Of a stretch of 64,000 nucleotides of DNA, positions 52,372-61,421 are shown in pieces. The notes beneath the pieces were generated by a model, which saw only the letters and a program-made list of their open reading frames with translations, did not search any database and was not told the origin of the DNA. Made by a program: the position numbers and the translations under genes. The stretch comes from Macrococcoides equi (GTDB lineage Bacteria > Bacillota > Bacilli > Staphylococcales > Staphylococcaceae): NCBI RefSeq assembly GCF_047425865.1, contig NZ_CP179735.1. One strand, written 5' to 3'. Within the stretch, counting starts at the first letter, position 1; every line of letters begins with the position of its first letter.

Positions 52372-53484
52372 GTGCAACGTATATTAATTACTGGTGCTCG
52401 TGCTCCAATTTCTTACGAGGTTGTTCAGCAGCAGGTCGCACTAGGCAGAACGGTTTTCTTAACGGATTCTACCAAAAAGGTCAGCATTAAAAACTCTAAA
52501 TTCATAGAAGAATTTATCTTAACAACCTCACCACGATTTTCTACTGAAGAATATATTAATGACATAAATAATATCATTAAGCAGCATGATATTGATTTAA
52601 TAATTCCACTAAACGAAGAATCATTTTACTTATCATATATGAAAGATAAACTTATTGCACCGGTATGGGTGGAAGATATTTCGAAATTACTGTCAGTGCA
52701 TAATAAATATAATTTTACTCAGTTAATAGATGCGATGGGCTTTAAAGTACCAGATACAAAATATATCATGAATCACGACGATTTAACAGCGTTTATGAAC
52801 AATTTCCCGGGTGATGAATATATCGTTAAACAACCATACGGACGTTTTGGTCAATCCGTACGTAAATTAACACGTATGTCACTAGAGAACGATAACATGC
52901 TGGAATTTCCTTTTATGATTCAGACTTTAATTAAAGGGACGGAATGGTGTTCATATAGTTTTGCTAAGGATGGTAAGACGTTATCGACATCTTTATATTT
53001 ATCGAATACACATGATAGTTATAACTGTTCAACACACTTTACGTCTGAAAAGAACGAAGAATTACAATCTATTATTGAGTCAGTCATTAAGAATCTGAAC
53101 TGGTCTTACCAAATTGCATTTGATGTTATTAAATGTGATACTACTGGAGACTATTACTTTATCGAGTGTAATCCACGTGCAACAAATGGTGCCTTATTTA
53201 TGCAACCTGAAGTATGGGAATTAAAGCGATGTGCACCAAAGTATGAAGCGCGCCAGCTAATTTTTGTATCTTTATATAATTTTATTATGCGCCCTAAAAA
53301 ACATAATTTAGAACGTTTGAAGTATGGAAAGGATATTTTCTGGCATCCAAGCGAGAAATCCATTTTCTTCGAACAGATTATAAGTGGTGCACAATGGTGG
53401 TTTGAAGCGAAGTCTCAAAAGACTACCGTGAATACGATTACGACTTATGATATTGAGTGGAACGAAGATATTGTCAATCTATAG
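52372..53484 (+). CDS. ATP-grasp enzyme, unknown ligase
   Basis: A 370-aa protein starting at GTG 52372, eight bases after GAAGGGTGG; the in-frame GTG at 52360 overlaps that site. A Rossmann-like N-domain (RILITGARAPISYEVVQQ) precedes the ATP-grasp fold. The flexible loop is VKQPYGRFGQSVRKL, the adenine-contact segment is FMIQTLIKGTEWCSY, and the metal site is YYFIECNPRATNGALFM. It resembles carbamoyl-phosphate-synthase-like ligases that join a carboxylate to an amine. The substrate is unknown. It is paired with the acyltransferase-like gene downstream. Confidence 0.8.
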   Translation: MQRILITGARAPISYEVVQQQVALGRTVFLTDSTKKVSIKNSKFIEEFILTTSPRFSTEEYINDINNIIKQHDIDLIIPLNEESFYLSYMKDKLIAPVWVEDISKLLSVHNKYNFTQLIDAMGFKVPDTKYIMNHDDLTAFMNNFPGDEYIVKQPYGRFGQSVRKLTRMSLENDNMLEFPFMIQTLIKGTEWCSYSFAKDGKTLSTSLYLSNTHDSYNCSTHFTSEKNEELQSIIESVIKNLNWSYQIAFDVIKCDTTGDYYFIECNPRATNGALFMQPEVWELKRCAPKYEARQLIFVSLYNFIMRPKKHNLERLKYGKDIFWHPSEKSIFFEQIISGAQWWFEAKSQKTTVNTITTYDIEWNEDIVNL

Positions 53485-53501
53485 ATAAAGAGGTTTTAAG
53501 A

Positions 53502-54617
53502 ATGACTATATATACTAACTTTGAAGATATCCCTTTTAGCGAAGTGGATATCTCTCCTTTTAATAAGGCATATTTGAAATATATGATGGATGGCATCCAT
53601 CGTGGTATTGAAAATGTTCATGCACGCGTGGAAGTAATATTACTGAATGGTCAGTTAATCCCTTATAGTATTAAGAATGGCGGAGTGAATGAGTCATGGA
53701 TTCACTCATTTACGGGTCAATATATTGATGAAATGCATTCAGAAGTCAATCGGATGGAGATGCCGGGCGTTGCTAGAAAGATTGCACATCAACTTCTTAA
53801 TACTGGTCGATCAATACTAGGATTTACAGGAGAAAAGACGATTACTGTATTTCCTTCGTTCATGTCAACGACGATGTATGAAGATTTTCAGTTTGATCAA
53901 ATACAGGCATTGACGAGAATATTAGTAGCGCGTTTCCCGAAACATGCAATTGTATTTCGTACATTGAATGACAAATTTCATCAGGGTAAGATGGAGCAAT
54001 TAAGAAAATATGGATATGATGCGTTAATTTCACGTGCGATTTACATTTTTGACCCGGCTGATAAACACAGTAAAAATGAGCGTAAAGATTTAAAGAAAGA
54101 TATGAAGCGCTTTAAGAAAAGTGGATATACTTTTACGAATGAAATCAATGACGATGAGTTTCGTCAGTTATTGCCACTTTATAAACAAGTATATTTAGAT
54201 AAGTATTCCGATTTTAACCCGCATTACACTGAAGATTTTTTTAAGTTTTTATATCAAGAGATGGATATGAGTTGGTTTGTTGTTAAGGATAAAGAAAGAA
54301 TTATTGCTTTTATGGGAATTACCCAAACAGATAATGTACTGTTTCCGGCGTACTTTGGAATGGATCAGTCAGTAAAGGATTTATATTTTATAACAAGCGG
54401 CCTGCTTTATCATTTCGCAAAAGACTATCACTATCTGATTAACAACAGTGCCGGAGCAAAAGATTATAAGCTCGCACGAGGGAGTAGACCGTATTTAGAA
54501 TATCATTTTGTTTATTATAAGCATTTAAAATTAATCCCTTTTATGAGTTATACATTATTCACAAAGGCAGCAACCCCATTAGGTAAGTTTCTATTAAAAA
54601 AACTGCAATTTAAATAA
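53502..54617 (+). CDS. GNAT/FemAB-like acyltransferase partner of the ATP-grasp gene
   Basis: A 371-aa protein starting at ATG 53502, 17 bases after the ATP-grasp stop, behind AGAGG. The C-terminal half looks like a GNAT_6/FemAB fold: a basic helix NERKDLKKDMKRFKKSGYTF, then FVVKDKERIIAFMGI, and the late motif NNSAGAKDYKLARGSRPYLE. The N-terminal half is unassigned. No signal peptide or membrane helix is seen. Such enzymes transfer acyl or aminoacyl groups; with the ATP-grasp protein it may build a small amide-linked product. Confidence 0.7.
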   Translation: MTIYTNFEDIPFSEVDISPFNKAYLKYMMDGIHRGIENVHARVEVILLNGQLIPYSIKNGGVNESWIHSFTGQYIDEMHSEVNRMEMPGVARKIAHQLLNTGRSILGFTGEKTITVFPSFMSTTMYEDFQFDQIQALTRILVARFPKHAIVFRTLNDKFHQGKMEQLRKYGYDALISRAIYIFDPADKHSKNERKDLKKDMKRFKKSGYTFTNEINDDEFRQLLPLYKQVYLDKYSDFNPHYTEDFFKFLYQEMDMSWFVVKDKERIIAFMGITQTDNVLFPAYFGMDQSVKDLYFITSGLLYHFAKDYHYLINNSAGAKDYKLARGSRPYLEYHFVYYKHLKLIPFMSYTLFTKAATPLGKFLLKKLQFK

Positions 54618-54684
54618 ATATATTTATTATTCTGAATTTAAAAATGTTATAATATGACTATATTATTTTTAGGCGGTGATATGC

Positions 54685-55185
54685 ATGTCATTCGAAATGA
54701 GACACGCAACATTAGAAGATTTGCCGCGTATTGTTGAAATTTACAATTCCACAATTGAAAGTAGATTAGTCACTGCAGATACTCAACCTGTAACCGTAGA
54801 AAGTCGGACAGAATGGTTTTTAAATCATTCGGACAAGCGTCCGATTTTTTTATTTCTAAAAAATGACGAGATAGTAGGATGGCTTAGTTTTGAAACCTTT
54901 TACGGACGACCAGCATATGGTAGGACAGCTGAGATTAGTCTATACCTTGATGAACGTTTCCGAGGTATTGGATTAGGTCGATATGCGGTGATTGAAATGA
55001 AGCGTATTGGAAGAGAACTTGAAATAGAAACGCTTCTGGCATTTACTTTTTCACATAATACACGTGCATTGAAATTATTTATGAACAATGGATTTAATCA
55101 ATACGGAGAATTGCCTGACGTTGCAATAATGGATAATACCCATTATTCACTGACAATATTGGGATGCAAATTAGGAGGAAGTTAG
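54685..55185 (+). CDS. GNAT acetyltransferase (phosphinothricin-acetyltransferase-like)
   Basis: A 166-aa protein starting at ATG 54685. It opens MSFEMRHATLEDLPRIVEIY, followed by the acetyl-CoA-binding segment DERFRGIGLGRYAVIEMKR and the late FTFSHNTRALKLFMNNGF. The arrangement matches the PAT/Bar-type N-acetyltransferases, whose natural substrates include methionine sulfoximine-like compounds. The substrate here is not known. A second GNAT gene follows after one base. Confidence 0.82.
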   Translation: MSFEMRHATLEDLPRIVEIYNSTIESRLVTADTQPVTVESRTEWFLNHSDKRPIFLFLKNDEIVGWLSFETFYGRPAYGRTAEISLYLDERFRGIGLGRYAVIEMKRIGRELEIETLLAFTFSHNTRALKLFMNNGFNQYGELPDVAIMDNTHYSLTILGCKLGGS

Positions 55186-55186
55186 A

Positions 55187-55660
55187 ATGGTTAACATTAG
55201 AAAAGCAACAAATGAAGATGTACCAAAAATAAAGAAAATCGCATCAATGGCATGGTATGACACTTATGCGAAGCTTATGGAAGCGGGTACGATTGCTAAG
55301 TTTCTGGAAGCGGCATATAATGATGAGCGATTAGAACGTCGTATTGGTGATTCATTATTCTTAGTGGCTGAAAATGAAGATGAAGTCATAGGCTTTGCAA
55401 ACTTTATCAATGGTACTGAATTATTCTTATCAGCTATTTATGTAAATCCAGCGTTCCAGAGAAAACATGTTGGCGCAGATTTGCTGGAAGCAGGTCTTGA
55501 ATACTTTGATGAATATAAAGAACTGTTTGTTGAAGTGGCAAGTAACAACCAACTTGCTCGTGCATTCTATGACAAGACTGGCTTTGAGCTTGTTCGTGAA
55601 TATGAGGAAGAGTTGTTTGGAGAGAAAGTTACGACTGGTTTACTGAAGAAAGTACTATAA
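55187..55660 (+). CDS. GNAT acetyltransferase
   Basis: A 157-aa protein behind AGGAGGAAG. It has the GNAT fold: MVNIRKATNEDVPKIKKIAS, the acetyl-CoA loop NPAFQRKHVGADLLEAGLEY, and ASNNQLARAFYDKTGFELV. It resembles spermidine/peptide-type acetyltransferases of broad class. It forms a two-gene unit with the previous GNAT gene and ends at a clear terminator. Confidence 0.82.
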   Translation: MVNIRKATNEDVPKIKKIASMAWYDTYAKLMEAGTIAKFLEAAYNDERLERRIGDSLFLVAENEDEVIGFANFINGTELFLSAIYVNPAFQRKHVGADLLEAGLEYFDEYKELFVEVASNNQLARAFYDKTGFELVREYEEELFGEKVTTGLLKKVL

Positions 55661-55670
55661 TTATTGTTGC

Positions 55671-55699
55671 GCAAACCTCGTTTGAGGTTTGCTTTTTTT
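55671..55699 (+). terminator. Terminator after the GNAT genes
   Basis: GCAAACCTC (55671-55679) pairs with GAGGTTTGC (55684-55692) around GTTT, followed by seven T residues. Confidence 0.92.
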
Positions 55700-55716
55700 G
55701 TGGAGGGATTGTTTCG

Positions 55717-56091
55717 TGAGTTAGTTCGCAAAAGTTTGATATATGCGAACTAATGTGCCACCAATCAGTTGAAACTGCTGGTAGGTTAGTTGAAATTCGC
55801 GAGTTAGTTCGCAAATACTGATTATATGCGAACTAATGTGCCACCAATCAGTTGAAACTGCTGGTAGGTTAGTTGAAATTCGCGAGTTAGTTCGCAAATA
55901 CTGATTATATGCGAACTAATGTGCCACCAATCAGGTGAAACTGCTGGTAGGTTAGTTGAAATTCACGAGTTAGTTCGCAAAAGTTGAGGATATGCGAACT
56001 AACGAGTCACTGATGAGTTGGAACAACTGGTAAGGTGGTTGAAATACGTGAGTTAGTTCGCAAAATCAGGAGATATGCGAACTAACTGACC
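55717..56091. repeat. Five tandem 83-bp repeats, each with hairpin arms
   Basis: TTAGTTCGCA recurs at 55721, 55804, 55887, 55970 and 56053, a spacing of exactly 83 bases each time. In every copy TGCGAACTAA follows 13 bases after it, forming a 10-bp perfect inverted repeat. A second, smaller hairpin (CAGTT and AACTG inside ACCA/TGGT) lies between copies. Copies 2 and 3 are almost identical; 4 and 5 have drifted except in the TTAGTTCGCA arms. No coding sequence spans the array. It fills the gap between two convergent operons. Confidence 0.93.
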
Positions 56092-56118
56092 ATATACAAA
56101 CCCAACAAAAATAGAAAA

Positions 56119-56145
56119 AGCACAAACTCGATAAAAGTTTGTGCT
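56119..56145 (-). terminator. Terminator of the methionine-salvage operon
   Basis: AGCACAAACT (56119-56128) and AGTTTGTGCT (56136-56145) pair; on the minus strand a T-rich stretch follows. It lies 14 bases past the mtnD stop. Confidence 0.85.
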
Positions 56146-56159
56146 GTTTTAAATAAAAT

Positions 56160-56681
56160 TTATTTTTCGTACACCGGTACCCATCCTGCTTCATCAACAA
56201 AGATACGGACAGCAACTACTTTACGATTATCTGCTAAAGTAAAGTAGTGTCGTACATTCGGAGGTACTGAGATTAAATCCCCTGGATCTAAGTGTACCTC
56301 AAAGAACTGCCCATCTTTTCCCTGAATCACAAATACACCGTTACCACTTACAATAAAGCGTACTTCATCATCTGTATGATGGTGTTCTCGTTGGAAGTTC
56401 GTCAAAAGTTCATCGAGATTAGGTGTCGTATCTGATAAGCTGATAACATCACTCGCTTTATATCCACGGCGTGCACTAATAGCATCAATCTCATCTTTAA
56501 ATGTATCTAATATTTCATCTTTATCCTGATCTGTTAAACTATAATTCTCTTTTAAGTTTTCCGGTAATTTTGTAGTATCCCACTGTTCGTAAATAACTTC
56601 ATTACTTTCTAAGAATGAATGGATTTCCTCTTGGTTATCTAGACGCTTTCCTGTTTCCTGAAAAATTAAATATGCCATCAT
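56160..56681 (-). CDS. mtnD: Acireductone dioxygenase
   Basis: A cupin of about 173 aa. The metal site is REHHHTDDEVRFIVSG, with the HHH...E ligands; the last histidine is in PPNVRHYFTLAD. It oxidises the acireductone from methylthioribose salvage to 2-oxo-4-methylthiobutanoate. It is last gene of the mtn operon. Two ATG codons in tandem follow AAGGAGAG, so the exact start may be three bases later. Confidence 0.93.
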   Translation of the reverse strand: MMAYLIFQETGKRLDNQEEIHSFLESNEVIYEQWDTTKLPENLKENYSLTDQDKDEILDTFKDEIDAISARRGYKASDVISLSDTTPNLDELLTNFQREHHHTDDEVRFIVSGNGVFVIQGKDGQFFEVHLDPGDLISVPPNVRHYFTLADNRKVVAVRIFVDEAGWVPVYEK

Positions 56682-56692
56682 TATCTCTCCTT

Positions 56693-57295
56693 TTAGTTAA
56701 TGTATTGTTTTGCAGCTGCAAGTTGCAGATGATACTGAAATAAAAATTCTGCTGCTTCAAATAATTTATAAGCTTCCTGGGTGGACTTTCCCCAAGTGTT
56801 AAGACCGTGATTACGAATTAATACAACCCCGCTGTCGTGATTTACATGTTTGCCGAAGAGTTCAGCAAGGACTGTAACATCAGCTGGGTTCTCTATAATT
56901 GGAATGCGCAGGACGTCACTTTCCTGCCATAAGCCAAAAGCTTTAATCAGTTCTTGATTGCTAAATTCAACATAACCTTGCTTACCATATAGCTCAGAAA
57001 TTACATTATTTGCCACTGTATGAATGTGAATAGATGCATTGGCAGCACTTTGTGTAAAGACTTTTAGATGTAGTACGGTTTCAAGCGAGGGTACTAAGTC
57101 AGTATCTATGGCATGACCTTTCATATCAACTTTGACAAAACTTGAATCCGTTGTTTCATACTTATCAACGCCACTCGTTGTTACATATAAACTATTTTCA
57201 TCTATCCTTATTCCTAAATTACCGCTTGTTCCAGGAAAGTAATTGTTGCGTGCAAGCCGTTCTTTAATATGGGTAATATCTTCTAGGACACTCAT
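56693..57295 (-). CDS. mtnB: Methylthioribulose-1-phosphate dehydratase
   Basis: A 200-aa class II aldolase-family protein. The zinc ligands are in SIHIHTVANN and LIRNHGLNTWG; FPGTSGNLGIRI is the phosphate-binding segment. It dehydrates methylthioribulose-1-phosphate. It overlaps mtnX by four bases and starts behind GAGGTG. Confidence 0.92.
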   Translation of the reverse strand: MSVLEDITHIKERLARNNYFPGTSGNLGIRIDENSLYVTTSGVDKYETTDSSFVKVDMKGHAIDTDLVPSLETVLHLKVFTQSAANASIHIHTVANNVISELYGKQGYVEFSNQELIKAFGLWQESDVLRIPIIENPADVTVLAELFGKHVNHDSGVVLIRNHGLNTWGKSTQEAYKLFEAAEFLFQYHLQLAAAKQYIN

Positions 57296-57933
57296 TGAAT
57301 CACCTCGCTTAATTTAATATCATTGAATGTGTCAAAGTGATGATGGCTGATACCTTTATCGCGTGCGAAGTCTGTTAGCTTTGCTGTGGTGAATGCAATA
57401 TCAGCAAGTTCAAGTAACTTGAGATCTGTTACACTATCACCGATAGCAATAACTTTCTGGTCTTTGACTAGTTGTCTGACAATCGATGGCTTACATGTTC
57501 CGCAGTTACCTGTGCAATCCGCATCACATGGATGTATCCATTTCACTTCCATTGTGTCACTTGAAAAGTCTACTTCATTGGCAAACACCTCATGAATGCC
57601 ATCGAACTTTTCTAATATCGGATCGATAAAGAAATGCATGCCACCACTGATAATATAAAAGGGGATACTTAAGCGCTGTGCCTCATTTAGAAGTCTTTGA
57701 AAGCCAGGTCTTAAATCAACTGATTCTAATACAAATTGAATCACTTCATTCTTCTTATCACTTGGTAATAATCGAAAAAGTTCGGTGACCCCCTGTTGAA
57801 TTGAAATCTTCTGACTTAAAATATTATTAATGATAGGCGTGCCTGCATCATTTGCAAAGTGTTTAATAATCGCTACTATAGTATCAGTAGCAGTAACAGT
57901 TCCATCAAAGTCACATGCTATGATGTACCCCAT
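57292..57933 (-). CDS. mtnX: 2-hydroxy-3-keto-5-methylthiopentenyl-1-phosphate phosphatase
   Basis: A 213-aa HAD phosphatase. Motif I is CDFDGTVTATDTIVAII, the cap contains ISGGMHFFIDPIL, and the late motif is AIGDSVTDLKLLELAD. A cysteine-rich insert DADCTGNCGTCK is visible. Together with MtnW it replaces the fused MtnC enzyme. It overlaps mtnW by 16 bases. Confidence 0.92.
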   Translation of the reverse strand: MGYIIACDFDGTVTATDTIVAIIKHFANDAGTPIINNILSQKISIQQGVTELFRLLPSDKKNEVIQFVLESVDLRPGFQRLLNEAQRLSIPFYIISGGMHFFIDPILEKFDGIHEVFANEVDFSSDTMEVKWIHPCDADCTGNCGTCKPSIVRQLVKDQKVIAIGDSVTDLKLLELADIAFTTAKLTDFARDKGISHHHFDTFNDIKLSEVIQ

Positions 57934-59087
57934 AAAGCCACCGCCTTTTCATAAGCTTTTCCACCTTTTCCTGATTTGTAGAGGTTAATGGCCTGGAGGA
58001 AAGCTTCACCACCAGCTGTTGCACCATCGGGATGACCGTGTATACCTCCACCTGCATTAATAACAATCTCTTCACCAAAGTCATCGATAATACGTTTTAC
58101 AAGTCCTGGATGTACACCGGCAGATGGGACTGGGAAAGCGCGAATAACAGTACTTTCTTCTAAGGCATGGGTGACGATACTTCTCGCATCACTCTCAGTG
58201 AGCTCAATTGAACCGTACGGTACTGGAAATAGTATTAAGTCTGCTCCGGCAAGACGTGTTAGTTTAGATAATAATAAACTGTAACTTATGCCGTAATCCG
58301 AACTGCCACATAAAGCGCCACTTAACGCAGGATGTGCAAGTATGGGTAAACCTAAATCCAAATCACGAATACCTTTTAGTGCATCTAATCCATAAGTATG
58401 AACGTTGAATAGAAGTGCATTTGCACCTAACTGTTTCGCGATACGTGCCTTATCTGGCAGCTCAAATACTGGACCTGATAAATTTACTGCGTATAACACG
58501 CGACGACTGGTACGCTCATAGACTTCATCCAGTACACGTTTCCCAATCACAATACGCTCTTCAAAGGGGAGTTCAGGTACGTCATACAATATTTCGTCAT
58601 CTTTTATGATATCAACACTAAGTGCCTGAGCACGAAGCTGATTTTCAAAAAACTTTACATCTCGACCAATAATCCCTTTAAAAATACTCATTACAAGTGG
58701 ACGATCATGAATATCAAGTATTTCTCTTACACCTTGTACTCCTAATGCAGGCCCCTTAAAGTGTTTACTGTAGTCTCCAAATTCGATATCAAGCAATTTT
58801 ACTTTGCCATCCAGAGACAGTTTGCCAAATACAGTTGTGAGGATGGATGAAAAGTCGGGTGTGAGATTATGTTCCGGATAGGCAATTTCAATTTGAAGCA
58901 CACCTTTGTCTTCATCAATAATTTCCCTGGAAATAACTTCACCTTTGAATTTCTTTAAATGTGCCTGATCTTCTGCAGTTAAGTCTGTCCAGCTCCCAAC
59001 AGTGAGACCGACTGCTAATTTTTCAGCAATAGCATCTATTTTAGACGGACTGTTGTGTAACTGGTATTTCGCTACGATATGTGACAC
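57918..59087 (-). CDS. mtnW: 2,3-diketo-5-methylthiopentyl-1-phosphate enolase (RuBisCO-like)
   Basis: A 389-aa RuBisCO-like protein starting at GTG behind AAAGGAGG. It has AVGLTVGSWTDLTAEDQ in the N-domain, and in the barrel GPALGVQGVREIL, FKGIIGRDVKFFENQ and AGGGIHGHPDGATAGGEAFL. It enolises diketomethylthiopentyl phosphate in the salvage pathway and does not fix carbon dioxide. Its first 47 bases overlap the permease gene upstream. Confidence 0.94.
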   Translation of the reverse strand: MSHIVAKYQLHNSPSKIDAIAEKLAVGLTVGSWTDLTAEDQAHLKKFKGEVISREIIDEDKGVLQIEIAYPEHNLTPDFSSILTTVFGKLSLDGKVKLLDIEFGDYSKHFKGPALGVQGVREILDIHDRPLVMSIFKGIIGRDVKFFENQLRAQALSVDIIKDDEILYDVPELPFEERIVIGKRVLDEVYERTSRRVLYAVNLSGPVFELPDKARIAKQLGANALLFNVHTYGLDALKGIRDLDLGLPILAHPALSGALCGSSDYGISYSLLLSKLTRLAGADLILFPVPYGSIELTESDARSIVTHALEESTVIRAFPVPSAGVHPGLVKRIIDDFGEEIVINAGGGIHGHPDGATAGGEAFLQAINLYKSGKGGKAYEKAVALWGTS

Positions 59088-60042
59088 GCTTTAACCTCCT
59101 TTGTTTAAATTGGGTATAGTTAATAATTAATGCACCTGCGAGAACAAGTCCTTTTATAATATTTAAGCCATAATAGGGAACTGATAACATCACAAGACCA
59201 TTCTCAAGTACGGCAATAAGTAATGCTCCCAAAAATGTCCCGATGATATTGGGTTTACCAGATTTAGAAACTGTTGCACCGATAAACGCAGCAGCAACAG
59301 CTGTCATTAAATAACCTGAACCGGAATTGACTTGAGCAGACGATACCTGACTTGCCAGTAGAATTCCGCTGATACAAGCAAAAAATGCTGATGCAAAATA
59401 ACTGATGATGATATATTTTGTTGTCTTTATACCACCGAATTGAACTGCATGCTTATTATCACCAATCATATACATGATACGTCCGGGATTGGTTCTATGT
59501 AATAAGATATAAGTAATAAGGACGATACTAATCATGATGATGATAAGAGGGATCGGTTCAGCCAAAATTTTAAATGCATCTGGAATCTTTCCGGTTGTAG
59601 CTACACCATTTTGTCTTGTCATTCCCTGACTAATTGAACCACCTTCTGAGTAAGTTAGCGCGCCACCTTCTACAATGAACATCGTTGCAAGTGTGGCATA
59701 CAAGTCTGGTACCTTAAACTTTATGATAAGAATGATGTTAATGAACGCAACGAATAGAGCAACGGCTAATGTTATCGCAATAGATAATCCAATGTCTAAG
59801 CCATGCCATACGAATAATGAAATAATGATTGCATTACTTAATGTTACAGTTGAACCAACAGATAAATCGAAACCATCGATGCTCAAACTAAATGTTATCC
59901 CGATAGCTACAATCGTTACAATTGCCATTCCACTGATGACGGATAGTAAGTTGTCGCTCGTTAAAAAGTTTGGTGCAGTCACACTAAATAGAATGACGAG
60001 GAGTGTGATGACTAAAAGCAACCCGTATTGTTTAAACTGCAT
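59041..60042 (-). CDS. Ribose-type ABC transporter permease in the mtn operon
   Basis: A 333-aa permease of the RbsC/BPD_transp_2 family with about nine membrane helices. Conserved segments include GITFSLSIDGFDLSVGSTV, TLATMFIVEGGAL and FIGATVSKSGKPNIIGTFLG. The location between mtn genes suggests methylthioribose or a related thio-sugar as substrate. That is inference; ribose-type permeases give no direct clue to the ligand. Confidence 0.88.
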   Translation of the reverse strand: MQFKQYGLLLVITLLVILFSVTAPNFLTSDNLLSVISGMAIVTIVAIGITFSLSIDGFDLSVGSTVTLSNAIIISLFVWHGLDIGLSIAITLAVALFVAFINIILIIKFKVPDLYATLATMFIVEGGALTYSEGGSISQGMTRQNGVATTGKIPDAFKILAEPIPLIIIMISIVLITYILLHRTNPGRIMYMIGDNKHAVQFGGIKTTKYIIISYFASAFFACISGILLASQVSSAQVNSGSGYLMTAVAAAFIGATVSKSGKPNIIGTFLGALLIAVLENGLVMLSVPYYGLNIIKGLVLAGALIINYTQFKQRRLKRVTYRSEIPVTQQSV

Positions 60043-61408
60043 GTTGTATTCCTCCGGTAGCTAAATGTAGTAAGTCTGATTCAGTGATATGAATTGTGAG
60101 TTGTTCGTCAACTATTTGTCTTTTGTTGAGTGTATAAATTCGGTCAGTGATACTAACTAATTCACTGAAGTCACTAGAAGCATAAATAATCGTTTTTCCG
60201 TTTTCGGCCAGTTGATTAATTAAATTGAAGAGGTCTTTTTTCGCGCCAACATCAATACCAGCTGTGGGTTCATCAAGAATGAAGATATCTGATTGTTGGT
60301 AAAGACCACGCAATAATACTACCTTTTGTTGATTGCCCCCTGATAACGACTGGACGGGTTGATGAAATGATTTATATTTAAGACCAATATCCTGTACAAA
60401 AGGTAATGCATTTGCCGTCTCTTGTTTAGAGCTTGTAAAGAAATGTTTACTATTGAAACATATATTATCTTGTATACTATGCTGCATTACGAGACCATGT
60501 TTCTGACGTTCTTCAGGACAATATGAAATACTTTTGCCGGATAAATGATGATATAGATAGTCACATAGTTCTGTCTTGCCTGCACCGACAAGTCCTGCGA
60601 TACCAATTACTTCACCCCTAAAGCCGTTAACACTTACATCTTTTAGTTTTTCAGTATTAATATGTTGGAATGAAAATACTTCTTCAGTCGTTCTGTGATT
60701 GACTTTAGTATGGACACTTGGCGAGCCTGCTATAGCTTGATAAAGGTTCTCTGCATTATAAGAAAGTGCAGGAGAAGAAGTTAGAGTACCTTCTTTCATG
60801 ACAGATATATCATCAGCAATTTTTAATAATTCAGGGATACGGTGAGAAATAAAGATAATTGCCATATCCTGTTTAAGTAAAGCCAACTCTTTAAAGAGAA
60901 TGTCTACCTCACGCTGACTCAATGATGCTGTAGGCTCATCCAGTATTAAAAGTTGTTTATTCTCCAAAATTGCACGTATGATTACAAGTAGTTGTTTTTC
61001 TGAAACACTTAAATCACGGACATATGTGCTTAATGAGAAAGATAAACCGAATTTATCGATATATTCCTGTAAAATATTTTTTTGTTGCTGTTTATAAAAG
61101 AATCCTTTGGCACGATTTTTATAAGTTAAATTATCGTAGACGGTCAAATTTTGAAATAATACCTCATCCACTTCTTGGGCTACATATGCAATATCATCAG
61201 CGAAATTAGTCACTAGCTGATTATTCTTTGTCATTTTGCCAGATTGATAACCGTATGTACCATTTAATACTTTCATTAATGAGGATTTTCCCGCACCATT
61301 GCCTCCAATGATGGCATGAATTTTTCCTTGTTCAAATTGAATAGATATATCTTTTAATATATGATGCTGATTCATCGTTAAGTTCAGATTTGATAGCACG
61401 TAGCGCAT
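60032..61408 (-). CDS. Ribose-type ABC transporter ATPase (double domain)
   Basis: A 458-aa RbsA-like protein with two ATP-binding cassettes. The start is ATG 61408, ten bases after AAAGGA. The first domain is complete: AIIGGNGAGKSSLMKVLN, VSEKQLLVIIRA, LLILDEPTASLS. The second has GIAGLVGAGKTELCDYLY, SLSGGNQQKVVLLRGL and IFILDEPTAGIDVGAK. It is slightly shorter than typical RbsA. It overlaps the permease by 11 bases. Confidence 0.9.
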   Translation of the reverse strand: MRYVLSNLNLTMNQHHILKDISIQFEQGKIHAIIGGNGAGKSSLMKVLNGTYGYQSGKMTKNNQLVTNFADDIAYVAQEVDEVLFQNLTVYDNLTYKNRAKGFFYKQQQKNILQEYIDKFGLSFSLSTYVRDLSVSEKQLLVIIRAILENKQLLILDEPTASLSQREVDILFKELALLKQDMAIIFISHRIPELLKIADDISVMKEGTLTSSPALSYNAENLYQAIAGSPSVHTKVNHRTTEEVFSFQHINTEKLKDVSVNGFRGEVIGIAGLVGAGKTELCDYLYHHLSGKSISYCPEERQKHGLVMQHSIQDNICFNSKHFFTSSKQETANALPFVQDIGLKYKSFHQPVQSLSGGNQQKVVLLRGLYQQSDIFILDEPTAGIDVGAKKDLFNLINQLAENGKTIIYASSDFSELVSITDRIYTLNKRQIVDEQLTIHITESDLLHLATGGIQHAV

Positions 61409-61421
61409 TTGATTCAGTCCT

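Noticed and set aside
55717..56091. Possible CRISPR array
   Set aside because: The sequence between the conserved arms is itself repeated in copies 1-3, so there are no unique spacers, and no cas genes are nearby.
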